Source: Aurantiochytrium sp. KH105
Taxonomy: Eukaryota > Sar > Bigyra > Thraustochytrida > Thraustochytriidae
NCBI GenBank assembly: GCA_003116975.1
Contig: BGKB01000206.1
Coordinates: 1-64,000, forward strand
DNA length: 64,000 nucleotides
Direction of reading: 5' to 3'
Below are positions 7,932 to 16,953 of the stretch, piece by piece (the stretch's first letter is position 1; every line of letters begins with the position of its first letter). A program made the translations under genes and the position numbers. The notes under the pieces are model-generated. The model was not told where the DNA came from and did not search any database. It worked only from the letters and a program-made list of their open reading frames with translations.

Positions 7932-10760
7932 TTACGAACGGTAGCCAGCGTTGACCTCGACGTAGGTGTCAGTCAAGTCAGCGCCATAAACGACTGACTC
8001 AAAGCCAGTCTGCTTGGAGGGGTTGAGGTTGATGGTGATGTCCACAGTCTTGTAGTGGGCCGGGTAGCCGGCGGCGTTGGGAAGCTGGCAATCCTCAAGG
8101 TACTTGATGAGCTTGACTTCCTTCTCCGAGTCGAGATCGAACTCGCCGTTCTTAAAGACGAGCTCGCCACCGACGTGGATGGTGCAGTTCTCCGCGACAG
8201 ACTTGGCAAAGTCCGGGTTGACCTTGCCGACATAGGAGCCGATCGCAGCGATGATGCGGCCAAGGTTGGGGTCGTTACCGGCAATGCCAGTCTTGCAGAG
8301 CGGTGAGTTAACGACAGCCTTGGCAATGCCGTGTGCAAGCTTGGCCGAGGGTGCGCCCTCCACCTTGCACTTCATGACGTGCTCCGTGCCCTCACCGTTG
8401 CGGACAACATCCTGGGCAAGGTCTGCGCAGACAGCGCGCACGGCGGCAGTAAGTGCAGATCGCTCAAAGGACTTGTCGAGGGCAGCGCGCTTTCCGCTCG
8501 AGAGGAGAACGATAGAGTCCGAGGTACTCTGATCAGCGTCGACACTGATGCGGTTAAAGGATCCCTCGGCGTTGACAGCGTCGACGAGGCAGGACTGAAG
8601 AACCTCGCCATCAGCCTTGATGTCGGTCATGACATAGACAAGCATGGTGGCCATGTTGGGCTCAATCATACCAGCGCCCTTGGCAATACCGGTGACACGG
8701 CCAAGAATGGTGCCAGAGCTGGGGTCGCGGATGACGGCGCTACGGGCCTTGGGAAAGGTGTCAGTGGTCATAATAGCCTTGGCCGCGGGGAGCACCGAGT
8801 CGCTCTGCATGTCGCTCTTGACGTTGGGAAGCGCTTCAAGCATGCTGTCGACGGGGAGACGCCACCCGATGACACCGGTGGAGCTGGGCATGACCGCGAC
8901 ATCGTCAGGAAGGCCGAGGACCTCAGCAGTACGCTTGCAGATGGCCCGGGCGTCGCTGACGCCGCCAGCACGCGGGTGCACGTTGGAGATCTTGTTGTTG
9001 ATGACAAGGGCGCCGAGTGGGCCGCGCTCGGCCAGGATCTCGCGGCAGACGCGCACGGGGGCACCAGGGAAGGCGTTCTGCGTGAACATGGCGCCGTACA
9101 TGTCGGTGGGCGCGTCGGGCTTGATGACGGTGATCTTCATGGAAGCCGGGTTCGCGGTCTCCGGGAGTTCCTCAGGCTGGAACTCAAAGGTGGTGGTGCC
9201 GATGGAGAAGCCTTCCGGAAGCTTGGTGTGCTCGAGGGCGTTGAGCTTCTTCTCGTAGTCCTCAACCGAGGTGGACGCGAGCTCTGTGGCGACGGGCATC
9301 TCGACGGTGAACTTGGTTCCCTCGGCATCGGCGGCCTCCGGGCCAGCAAGCTCGTTGTCGGCCTTGACGGCGGCCACGGTCTCGGGGGATGGCTCCGGGA
9401 CGCAGGTCATGATGGCGTCCTCAAGGGCGGCAAGCGCAATGTCGAGCTCCTCCTTGGTGATGACGAGGGGCGGGCACAGGCGCACGACCATACCGGTGTC
9501 GCCAGCGCCGAGGACGAGCACGTTCTTGGAGAGGCAGTGCTTGATGACGTCCGGGACATGGGCCGAGGGGAGCTGGAGACCGGCGTAAAGGGCAGCGTCG
9601 CCGAGGGGGCGGCGGACCTGAATGATGCGGTCGCCGACGCGCTCCTTGATGGCGTCGAGGCCCTTGATGAGGTAGCGGCCGTTCTCGGCAACGTTTTCGA
9701 GAAAGCCAGGGGCAAGGACCTTGTCGAGGACGACGTTGGCGGCGCGCGCGGCGACGGGGTTGCCGGCAAAGGTAGATCCGTGGGTTCCGAGCCAGGTGGC
9801 CGGCTCAAGGGAGTCGTAGGTCTTTTCGTTGATCATGACGGCGCCAATGGGAAGACCGTTGGCGAGGGGCTTTGCCAGGGTGACAAAGTCGGGGACGACA
9901 CCGTACTCCTCGTAGCCCCAGACGCGGCCGTTGCCTTGGCGACCGAGACCGATCTGGACCTCGTCAAAGATGAGCATGACACCGTGCTCGTCGCAGAGCT
10001 CACGGGCGCGCTGAAGGAACTCGCGGCGGGCAGGCGAGATGCCGCCCTCGCCCTGCACGGGCTCGACAATGACCGCGACGACGTCGGGGCCGATGCTCTT
10101 TTCGAGGTCGGGGATGCTGTTGAAGGGGAGGTGGTCGACGTTGGGAATGAGAAGCGGCTTGAAGGGCTCGCGAATACCCGGCTTGTAGGTGACCGAGAGG
10201 GCGCCGAGGGTGCGGCCGTGAAAGGATTGCTTGAAGCCAATGAAGCGGTCGCGAAGGCCCTCGCCGCGGGCGTTTTGCACAACGCGAGCGAACTTGAGAG
10301 CGCCCTCGTTGGCCTCTGTACCGGAGTTGGAGAAGAAGACCTTGCCCATGCCGGGTGCGCTGCCGAGGAGCTTTTCGGCGAGCTCGAGGCTGGGGCGTGT
10401 ATGGTAGAGGTTGCTCACGTGGGCGACCTTGCCGACCTGGTCGGCGACGGCGGCGGCCCACTCCTTGTCACCGTGTCCAAGGACGGTGACGGCGATACCA
10501 GCGCCCATGTCAACGAACTCGCTGCCATCTTCGGCGTAGACGCGGCTGCCGACGCCCTTGTCGAAGACCAGGCCCTCGCGCATGCGCACACCGCCGGCGG
10601 CGTAGGTGGGGACGATGAACTTCTTTTCCATTTCTTCGGGTGTCATGGAGGTCGAGCTTGCGAGGCTCCGTGCGCTCTGGTACACGGCCTTGGGCATCCT
10701 GCGGCTCTGCGACAGCGATCCGCGCGCCGCGGCAGAGGTAGCGAGTCTGCGCATCATCAT
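7932..10760 (-). CDS. Acetylornithine aminotransferase - ornithine acetyltransferase fusion (ArgD-ArgJ)
   Basis: A 942-residue bifunctional arginine-biosynthesis enzyme with a mitochondrial presequence (MMMRRLATSAAARGSL, Arg/Ser/Ala-rich, first ~40 residues). Residues ~50-440 are a class III PLP aminotransferase: FFSNSGTEANEGALK, IFDEVQIGLGRQGNG and the PLP lysine, about residue 297, in LAKPLANGLPIG. After a linker, residues ~530-942 are a complete ArgJ: AEVLGLPDDVAVMPSSTG, then the self-cleavage site EPNMATML with the nucleophilic Thr at about 705, VDADQSTSDS, and GNDPNLGRIIAAIG, ending in the family-typical NAGYRS. ArgD makes N-acetylornithine and ArgJ moves its acetyl group to glutamate, so consecutive steps share one chain. 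ArgJ autoproteolysis would split the chain inside the ArgJ part, leaving the alpha chain attached to ArgD. The CDS starts at three consecutive ATGs and has no introns. Codon use is strongly GC3-biased, suggesting high expression. Confidence 0.93.
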   Translation of the reverse strand: MMMRRLATSAAARGSLSQSRRMPKAVYQSARSLASSTSMTPEEMEKKFIVPTYAAGGVRMREGLVFDKGVGSRVYAEDGSEFVDMGAGIAVTVLGHGDKEWAAAVADQVGKVAHVSNLYHTRPSLELAEKLLGSAPGMGKVFFSNSGTEANEGALKFARVVQNARGEGLRDRFIGFKQSFHGRTLGALSVTYKPGIREPFKPLLIPNVDHLPFNSIPDLEKSIGPDVVAVIVEPVQGEGGISPARREFLQRARELCDEHGVMLIFDEVQIGLGRQGNGRVWGYEEYGVVPDFVTLAKPLANGLPIGAVMINEKTYDSLEPATWLGTHGSTFAGNPVAARAANVVLDKVLAPGFLENVAENGRYLIKGLDAIKERVGDRIIQVRRPLGDAALYAGLQLPSAHVPDVIKHCLSKNVLVLGAGDTGMVVRLCPPLVITKEELDIALAALEDAIMTCVPEPSPETVAAVKADNELAGPEAADAEGTKFTVEMPVATELASTSVEDYEKKLNALEHTKLPEGFSIGTTTFEFQPEELPETANPASMKITVIKPDAPTDMYGAMFTQNAFPGAPVRVCREILAERGPLGALVINNKISNVHPRAGGVSDARAICKRTAEVLGLPDDVAVMPSSTGVIGWRLPVDSMLEALPNVKSDMQSDSVLPAAKAIMTTDTFPKARSAVIRDPSSGTILGRVTGIAKGAGMIEPNMATMLVYVMTDIKADGEVLQSCLVDAVNAEGSFNRISVDADQSTSDSIVLLSSGKRAALDKSFERSALTAAVRAVCADLAQDVVRNGEGTEHVMKCKVEGAPSAKLAHGIAKAVVNSPLCKTGIAGNDPNLGRIIAAIGSYVGKVNPDFAKSVAENCTIHVGGELVFKNGEFDLDSEKEVKLIKYLEDCQLPNAAGYPAHYKTVDITINLNPSKQTGFESVVYGADLTDTYVEVNAGYRS

Positions 10761-12891
10761 GTCTGCCAGCGCTTCTCAATTATCAAGTTCCCGAACGAGT
10801 GAGCGAGCGAGCGAGCGAGCGTGCGACCAGCTACGACTGCGACTGCCAACGCACTCGCCTGCCTACCTGCCTGCTTGTCTGTCTGCGCACGACGTTTGTC
10901 TTCTCGTCGTAACGCTGCGCGACCTGCGGTAACGCGCGACGCCAGCCGATCCGCAGCGTTTCTCCTTGGTTTGATTTGTTTTTGTTTGGGATTTGTTTTG
11001 CTCTCTGCATTTGCTTTGCATTGCGATCCTCCCTCTCTCCCCCCATTCGCTGAGCCTCGATTTGTGCTGCTTGCTGTTGCCGGCCGGCTCCGCGACTTGT
11101 GAGTGCGCCATTCTGCACTTACTTGGCGCGCCCGCCAGTCCCCTCGCGCCCACTGCCGCGCCAGCCACGGCCCTCTGCCCGCCTCTACAGTCGAACCGCG
11201 CCGGCCCAAGTCGGCTTTCGGGCCCGCGCAAGTGGCGAATCGGCGGCCAAGTCGAATCAACCAACATAACCAACCACCAGTGGCAGGCACGTCAGTTGGA
11301 AAAGGAAGGGAGGAAGAAGGCGAGCAAAAGCAGGAAAAGCAAGAAAGCAAGCAGGCAGGGAACCTGGACAGGGAACTCGTGCGTGCAGCGAAGATCCACT
11401 ACAAGGCCGGCCGGCAGGCAGGCACGCAGGCACGCAGGCACGCAGATCGATCGCCGTGCCGCTGCTGCTGTGCTGCTGTCTCGTGCTGCTGCCGTGGCCA
11501 CTCACTGCCAGCCAGCCAGCCAGCAGCGCAGCTGCCTCTGATCCTCCCAAGTCGGCCTGCCTCGACGCGAACCTCGGCACCAAGGGGAGCAAGCAAGCAA
11601 GCAAGCCAGGGAAGCAAAGTAGGCTCGCTGCCGAGAGCGAGCACAAGCGGAGCAAAACAACGGAAGGGGAGGGGAAGCCCGGGAGGAAGGCAGACTCCGC
11701 AAAGGCCGGCGCGGGAAGGCAGAGAGGAAGGAAGCGGAATCGGGCGCACGCTTCGCAGAAGCGTCTCGGAACACAGAAAATGGCGGGCGGGAAAATGGCT
11801 GGTCCACGAGGCCCAGGCGTTCGTGACATTCGTACAGCGCACCTCCCGGCCCAGCACAGCGCACAGGGGCGGCCAGCCCCCCCGGGGGGCACACGAGCAC
11901 CACCGCGCCGCGCACTCCCCGCGCACGGCGTGTGTGACACTCCTCAAGAGGGTGTGTGCCGTGCCCGGGGACCCCTGCCTAGTCCTACATAGTATGGAGG
12001 GTGGCGGCACGGGGGGAACGATCTATTGATGATAGACGACGCGTCGACTGGGACGGGGACTCGAGGGACGCGAGGGGCGTTGTTGACAGCGGCACGGGAC
12101 CGGGGCAAAATTCCTCAAGTGAGTCGGGTCTCTATAGGCGAGGCGGCGTGCGAGTTCTTGCTGGACCGTCTCGTCGCTGCTGCTGGCTGCAGCCAGCTGC
12201 AACTGCTTTCTCCGGGACGACCTGTGAGTCTATATCTTGCGCGTCATCGACGACTCGGAGTAATCGTGCCTGATTAAGAGTACTTTTCAGGCACCTTACG
12301 TAGCGTGCTGGTGGCAAGGTGCAGAAATCCTGCTGGAGCCCGTTACACCCATGCTTGCGAGCCTTGAGGGGAGGCGCTCGACCGCCTTACGGCCTTTTCA
12401 CATCCTTTTACAAGTGGTAGCTCCGCGCTCTTGCTCCTATTACACGCTGCTGCTGCTGGTGTACGTACTATTCATTATTACCTCTCGCTACCTTCGCGTG
12501 CAGTGCAGTGCATTGCGCATCGCGCGCGCGTGCGCTGCAGCCATCGCCCGAGTACCGTGCATCGACCATCCATCATCGGTCTCCACGTTGTGCGTGCGAT
12601 TTCTCTCTTTGCACCGCATCGCATGGCACGATGGCACGCTTGCATGCATGGTTTCTGGCAGCTCGCTGTGCTCGCGGTCCCGCTCCCGCTCCCGCTCCCA
12701 CGGAAAGCGCTTGCATGCCGCTGCCGCTGCCGGCCGCACCGCTGCCACACGCAGCAGCCGTGCTGCTCGGCTGGCAGCGGCTGCCGCACATCGTCATCTG
12801 GGTTGCGAAACCAGGAGGAAGAGTCCTTTCTCCACGGCGATTCCCGGTACGGTAAGGTAGCCAACAAGCCTTGCCCGGTACGTAACCTAAC

Positions 12892-12892
<1 letters not shown>

Positions 12893-12932
<40 letters not shown>
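12893..12932 (+). repeat. (CTG)n trinucleotide repeat, about 13 units
   Basis: The run of CTG triplets is uninterrupted over 40 bases and then breaks into CAG/CTG mixtures. It lies in non-coding DNA between two divergent genes. Confidence 0.95.
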
Positions 12933-13240
12933 AGCTGCTTGCAGCTGGCTGGCCGGCGGGCGGGACTCGAGCGCAGCAGCCGCGCGCGCGCTCGGTCTCG
13001 GCTCCGAGCAGCCCGCGGCAGCGGCAGCGGCAGCGACCGCGGCTTGCTCTTGCTCGGCCAGCTAGCTGCAACCTCTTGTGATTTGAATCCATTTGCCGTG
13101 GTATAGCGTCCCGATCCTGGCATTTCAAACGATCATGCGGTCAATCAAACCCGATGGCGCCGGGGCGCCAAGCCGAGGCTGGCCGCACCTTGCGCCACTG
13201 CGATCGGTGCGGTGCCATCCACGCCGTACGTGCATGCGTG

Positions 13241-13347
13241 CAGCGCAATGCAACGCAATGCAGTGCAATGCAGTGCAATGCAATACAATGCAACGTAATG
13301 CAATGCAATGCAATGCAATGCAATGCAATGCAATGCAATGCAATGCC
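13241..13347 (+). repeat. (AATGC)n pentanucleotide repeat, about 20 units
   Basis: Pentamers of the form CAATG/CAACG/CAGTG run for about 107 bases. The right half is essentially perfect and the left half carries scattered substitutions, so the array seems to have expanded at its right end. A weaker relative (CAACG units) lies at 29461-29520. Confidence 0.95.
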
Positions 13348-13526
13348 GGCGCCTGCATTGCACCCGCTGCTTCTTTCCGCACAGCCAGGCTGCGCCAGCC
13401 TGGTCAGTCGGGTCAGCCCGGTCACCTCTCCCGGCCCCGCCTTCCATCGCGGCCGCACTCTCCTCGCCGCCGCGCCTGCGCGCCTACCGCCACCGGCCAG
13501 GCTCCGTGCGTCTCCTCTCCTCTCGC

Positions 13527-13570
13527 GCCGTCTCGTCTCGTCGTCTCGTCTCGTCTCGTCTCGTCTCGTG
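13527..13570 (+). repeat. (GTCTC)n pentanucleotide repeat
   Basis: About eight copies of GTCTC/GTCTCGTC in non-coding DNA upstream of the acyl-CoA dehydrogenase gene. Confidence 0.85.
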
Positions 13571-14260
13571 GCTCCGCGTCGCCTCGCTTCGCCTCGCAAG
13601 GAGGGTGTCGTTGATGATCCTGGCGGTGCGGGCCGCGGGACTCGCGAGCGGTTCTTGTTCGCCCTGTCCGGGTTAGGCCTCGTTCGTTTGTTTCTTTCTG
13701 CGCGTTATTTCAACAACCACCGACCTGGTTGGCTGGCTTGCGGCACGTCAAGTTCGTCCCCGTGCTGCCGCCCGCAAGCAAGCGAGCAAGCAAGCGAGCA
13801 AGGCCTGGGCCGAGCTCCAGGATTTATTCTGGACATTGGACTGCTAGCTAGCTTGCTCTTTTCGCCGGCCCTCCTTTCATCTGGCTGTCGGCCTGCCTGC
13901 CTGCCTGCCTGCCGTGCCTGCCTGCCGCGAGCTCAGGCTGGACTCCCTCTCTCCAAAAACTCTCTGTCCTCGAGCTGCTTTCGCATTACCGCGCACTGCT
14001 GTGCATTACTGCGCGGTACCGCGTCGCATTGCACTGCGCGGCCTCGCCTTGCATTGCGCTGCACTGCGCGGCGCGGCACTGCATTTCGTGCACTCGTGCA
14101 CTGCGATTTTTGTTAGTTGCTGGGGTGCATTACACATCGCGCTCGCATTACACGCCGAAGCGGAGCGAACCCCGCCGGCCAGACAGAGGCAGGCAAACAA
14201 ACAGAGCGAGCAAAATCCTGTGCAGGCCGGCAAACCCGAAACCGCAAGAGGCCCCGGCCG

Positions 14261-14269
14261 CAACAACAA

Positions 14270-14310
<41 letters not shown>
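14261..14310 (+). repeat. (CAA)n(CAG)n repeat in the 5' leader of the dehydrogenase gene
   Basis: Four CAA triplets pass into about twelve CAG triplets and then AAGC tetramers. The run ends some 88 bases before the chosen ATG. It is in frame with the dehydrogenase but is read as leader because a presequence-like N-terminus starts only at 14398. Confidence 0.9.
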
Positions 14311-14311
<1 letters not shown>

Positions 14312-14397
14312 GCAAGCAAGCAAGCAAAGCAAGCGCACGGCACAGCGGCGGAGCGGAGCGGCGCAGAGGAGTCAAACGAAACGAAACGAAGGCAACC

Positions 14398-16320
14398 ATG
14401 ATGCAGAACTCGGTGCAGGCAATCCGGAGCGGCGTCCGCGCCGCGTCGACGCGCCGCGTCGGCGCCCGGAACATGTCGTACGTGGCCCCGCTGCGCGACA
14501 TGAAATTCCAGCTCGACGAGGTGCGCAACACTGAGGAGCACTACAAGAAGCTCGCCAAGACCGGCGGCGAGGGCGCCAGCCCCGACATGGTCGACATGAT
14601 TCTCCAGGAGTCGGCCAAGTTCGCGGAGAACGAGCTCTACCCTTGCAACGAGACCGCCGACAGCGTCGGATGCAAGCAGATCGGCCCCAACGAGGTCAAG
14701 ACCCCGCCCGGCTTCAAGGAGGCCTACCAATCGTTCGTCGAGGGCGGATGGCAGGGTCTTAGCTTCCCGGAAAAGTTTGGCGGCCAGGGTCTCCCCTCCT
14801 CGCTCGCTCTCTTCCAGTCCGAGATTACCTCCACCGCCAACTGGACCTGGACCATGTTCCCCGGTCTCAGCAAGGGTGCCATTAACACCCTCATCGCGCA
14901 CGGTGACGACCTCGTTCAGAGCAAGTACCTCGAGAAGCTCGTCAGCGGCGAGTGGACCGGTACCATGTGCCTGACCGAGCCGCACTGCGGATCCGATCTT
15001 GCCCAGGTCGCCACCAAGGCCGTGCCCGCCGGAAACGGCAAGTACAAGATCTCCGGCACCAAGATCTTCATTTCGTGCGGTGAACACGACATGGTCGACA
15101 ACATTGTCCACTGCGTTCTCGCCCGTCTCCCGGACGCACCCCCCGGCATCAAGGGTATCTCGCTCTTCAGCGTGCCCAAGTTTAAGGTCAACGATGACGG
15201 CACCCTCACTGACGAGCTCAACGGCGCCACTGTGGGCCGCATCGAGAACAAGATGGGCTGCCACGGTTCGCCCACCTGCGAGCTCATCTTTGACGAGGCC
15301 GAGGGCGAGCTCCTCGGCGTCGAGCACAAGGGTATGCGCCAGATGTTCACCTTTATTAACACTTCCCGTGTCGGTACCGCCATCCAGGGCCTCGCCGCCG
15401 CCGAGGGCGCCTACCAGCTCTCCCTTGAGTACGCCAAGGACCGTCTGGCCATGCGCTCGCTCACGGGCTCCAAGTTCCCCGACAAGGTCGCTGATCCCAT
15501 CATTGTCCACCCTGGTGTGCGCCAGATGCTCCTCACCCAAAAGTGCATTGCCGAGGGCGGCCGCGGCATGATCTACGACTCGGCTCTCATTGCCGACGAG
15601 ATGGCCGAGGCCGAGGCCAACGGCGACCACAAGAAGGCCCAGAGCTACGACGACCGCCTTGGCTTCCTCACCCCGATCCTCAAGGGCTTCCTCACCGAGG
15701 CCGGTCTTGAGGCCGCCAACCTTGGCATCCAGACCTACGGTGGCCACGGCTACATCAAGTCCAACCGCGTCGAACAGATTGTCCGCGATGTCCGCATTGC
15801 CAGCGTCTGGGAGGGCACCACTCAGATCCAGGCCCTCGATCTTCTCGGCCGCAAGGTCATGCTCCAAAAGCTCAAGCCCATCACCCAGCACACCGCTGGT
15901 GTCATGAAGTTCGCCTTTAACGCCTTCACCTCGCCCACCTCGTCCAAGTACGGCAGCATCCGTACCCACGCCGCCAAGCTCGGCAAGGCTGCTGCCGAGT
16001 GGCAGTACCTGTCGCTCCGCGTTGCCCAGCGCGCCGCCGGCAACAAGGACGCCATCGGCACCGCCTCCGTCCCCTACCTCATGTACGGTGGCTACGTTTC
16101 GCTTGCCGAGCAGTGGCTCAAGCAGGAGATGGCTGCGGCCAAGGCGCTCGAGAACGGCGCCGAGGGCGCCGAGGCCGAGTTTTACAAGGGTAAGATTGCC
16201 GCCGCCCAGTTCATGTTTAGCAACCTCTTGCCCCGCACGGGCTACCTCAAGGAGCAGATGCTCGCCCCGATTCCTGACACCATGGACATCACCCCGGAGC
16301 AGTTCGCTCCTTCGAACTAA
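14398..16320 (+). CDS. Acyl-CoA dehydrogenase, DmdC-like with C-terminal extension, mitochondrial
   Basis: The chosen start is the ATG-ATG at 14398, which gives 640 residues. It follows an A-rich leader (gcaacc), and the first ~25 residues form a mitochondrial presequence (QAIRSGVRAASTRRVGARN). The body has an N-terminal helical domain with TPPGFKEAYQSFVEGGWQGL, a mid beta domain with MCLTEPHCGSDL, GTKIFISCGEHDM and LVLARLPDAPPGIKGISLF, and the C-terminal helical domain with the catalytic-base region VWEGTTQIQALDLLGRK (Glu near 472). A further ~120-residue C-terminal helical region follows. This architecture and these motifs match the large bacterial DmdC/AidB-like subgroup (3-methylthiopropanoyl-CoA and related dehydrogenases) rather than short mitochondrial ACADs. 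It would oxidise an acyl-CoA with FAD; the substrate cannot be read from sequence. No introns; very strong GC3 bias suggests high expression. Confidence 0.9.
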   Translation: MMQNSVQAIRSGVRAASTRRVGARNMSYVAPLRDMKFQLDEVRNTEEHYKKLAKTGGEGASPDMVDMILQESAKFAENELYPCNETADSVGCKQIGPNEVKTPPGFKEAYQSFVEGGWQGLSFPEKFGGQGLPSSLALFQSEITSTANWTWTMFPGLSKGAINTLIAHGDDLVQSKYLEKLVSGEWTGTMCLTEPHCGSDLAQVATKAVPAGNGKYKISGTKIFISCGEHDMVDNIVHCVLARLPDAPPGIKGISLFSVPKFKVNDDGTLTDELNGATVGRIENKMGCHGSPTCELIFDEAEGELLGVEHKGMRQMFTFINTSRVGTAIQGLAAAEGAYQLSLEYAKDRLAMRSLTGSKFPDKVADPIIVHPGVRQMLLTQKCIAEGGRGMIYDSALIADEMAEAEANGDHKKAQSYDDRLGFLTPILKGFLTEAGLEAANLGIQTYGGHGYIKSNRVEQIVRDVRIASVWEGTTQIQALDLLGRKVMLQKLKPITQHTAGVMKFAFNAFTSPTSSKYGSIRTHAAKLGKAAAEWQYLSLRVAQRAAGNKDAIGTASVPYLMYGGYVSLAEQWLKQEMAAAKALENGAEGAEAEFYKGKIAAAQFMFSNLLPRTGYLKEQMLAPIPDTMDITPEQFAPSN

Positions 16321-16953
16321 GTCTCTTCTGTTTTCATGACCTTTCTACTACTAACTAACCTAGCTTTTGACGCCTTTTGCGATCTCTTCCTCTTGTGCGT
16401 CGCCATCCTTTTTCTCTTCCAATGGGGGGCAAGAAAGAGAAAAGTGCTGTGGTAAATCTCGACACACCAGAATCGCAGCCGCTGCCGTGACGCCTTTGCC
16501 GCGGCCTCGACCGTTGTCAAACGAGTATGGGCCCTATTCTTCACAGACATGCTCTCAAAGACTGTCTGCTGTCTACTAAGGGAAAAAATCACGCGATGGA
16601 AGGACAAAGAATGGTTGAGTCGGATGAGAAGAGAAGATATTTGTTGGAGAAAAGGAATAAAAACGAGTGCCTTGTGACTTGGGTATCGCCAACCTTGGGT
16701 CCAACCTCTTCCAAGGTACACACAAATCCCTCATAAACAATCGATCAAATATTGCACTTCCGTAACTAGCGTAAGGCTACAAAACTTGACCCACCGATTC
16801 TCACATAGGGGTACCGACGGTACACGGCACGGTTCACTCTGTGTCAGCCCGACGCACGAGTGATGAGATGTAGATTTGTAAGGATGGTATCAATCACGAC
16901 GCGATGTAATCTGTTATTAAAAGAAAGAACCCCCCCCCCAAGGCGCCGGGCGG
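16321..16953. other. Convergent 3' intergenic region
   Basis: This 633-base stretch of moderate GC lies between the dehydrogenase stop and the La stop. A 13-base palindrome (GTACCGACGGTAC, near 16811-16823) is visible; no gene is supported. Confidence 0.4.

Larger units (their letters stand above)
10761..14397. other. 3.6 kb divergent upstream region rich in microsatellites
   Basis: No protein-like frame on either strand is convincing between the ArgD-ArgJ and acyl-CoA dehydrogenase starts. The stretch is GC-rich and dominated by short tandem repeats: (CTG)n at 12893-12932, AATGC pentamers at 13241-13347, GTCTC pentamers near 13527-13570, AAGC/CTGC patches, and (CAG)n at 14272-14310 directly ahead of the dehydrogenase start. 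It must contain both promoters. A CACTTGCGC-type element lies at 11226-11234. Confidence 0.5.

Noticed and set aside
8331-10802. An 823-codon open frame antisense to ArgD-ArgJ (and similar long frames antisense to the dehydrogenase, 14113-15969, and the ML-papain gene, 48252-50087)
   Set aside because: Strong GC3 codon bias in the sense gene removes stops from the opposite strand. The antisense translations are Gly/Ala/Val/Asp-rich and carry no domain, and the sense genes are certain.
14029-14397. A 123-codon N-terminal extension of the dehydrogenase including a poly-Ala/Ser stretch from the CAG repeat
   Set aside because: The ATG-ATG at 14398 is followed directly by a good mitochondrial presequence; the upstream codons derive from repeats and would bury it.
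16317-16721. A 134-codon minus-strand frame overlapping the dehydrogenase 3' end
   Set aside because: Overlaps a certain stop codon region and has no protein-like features.
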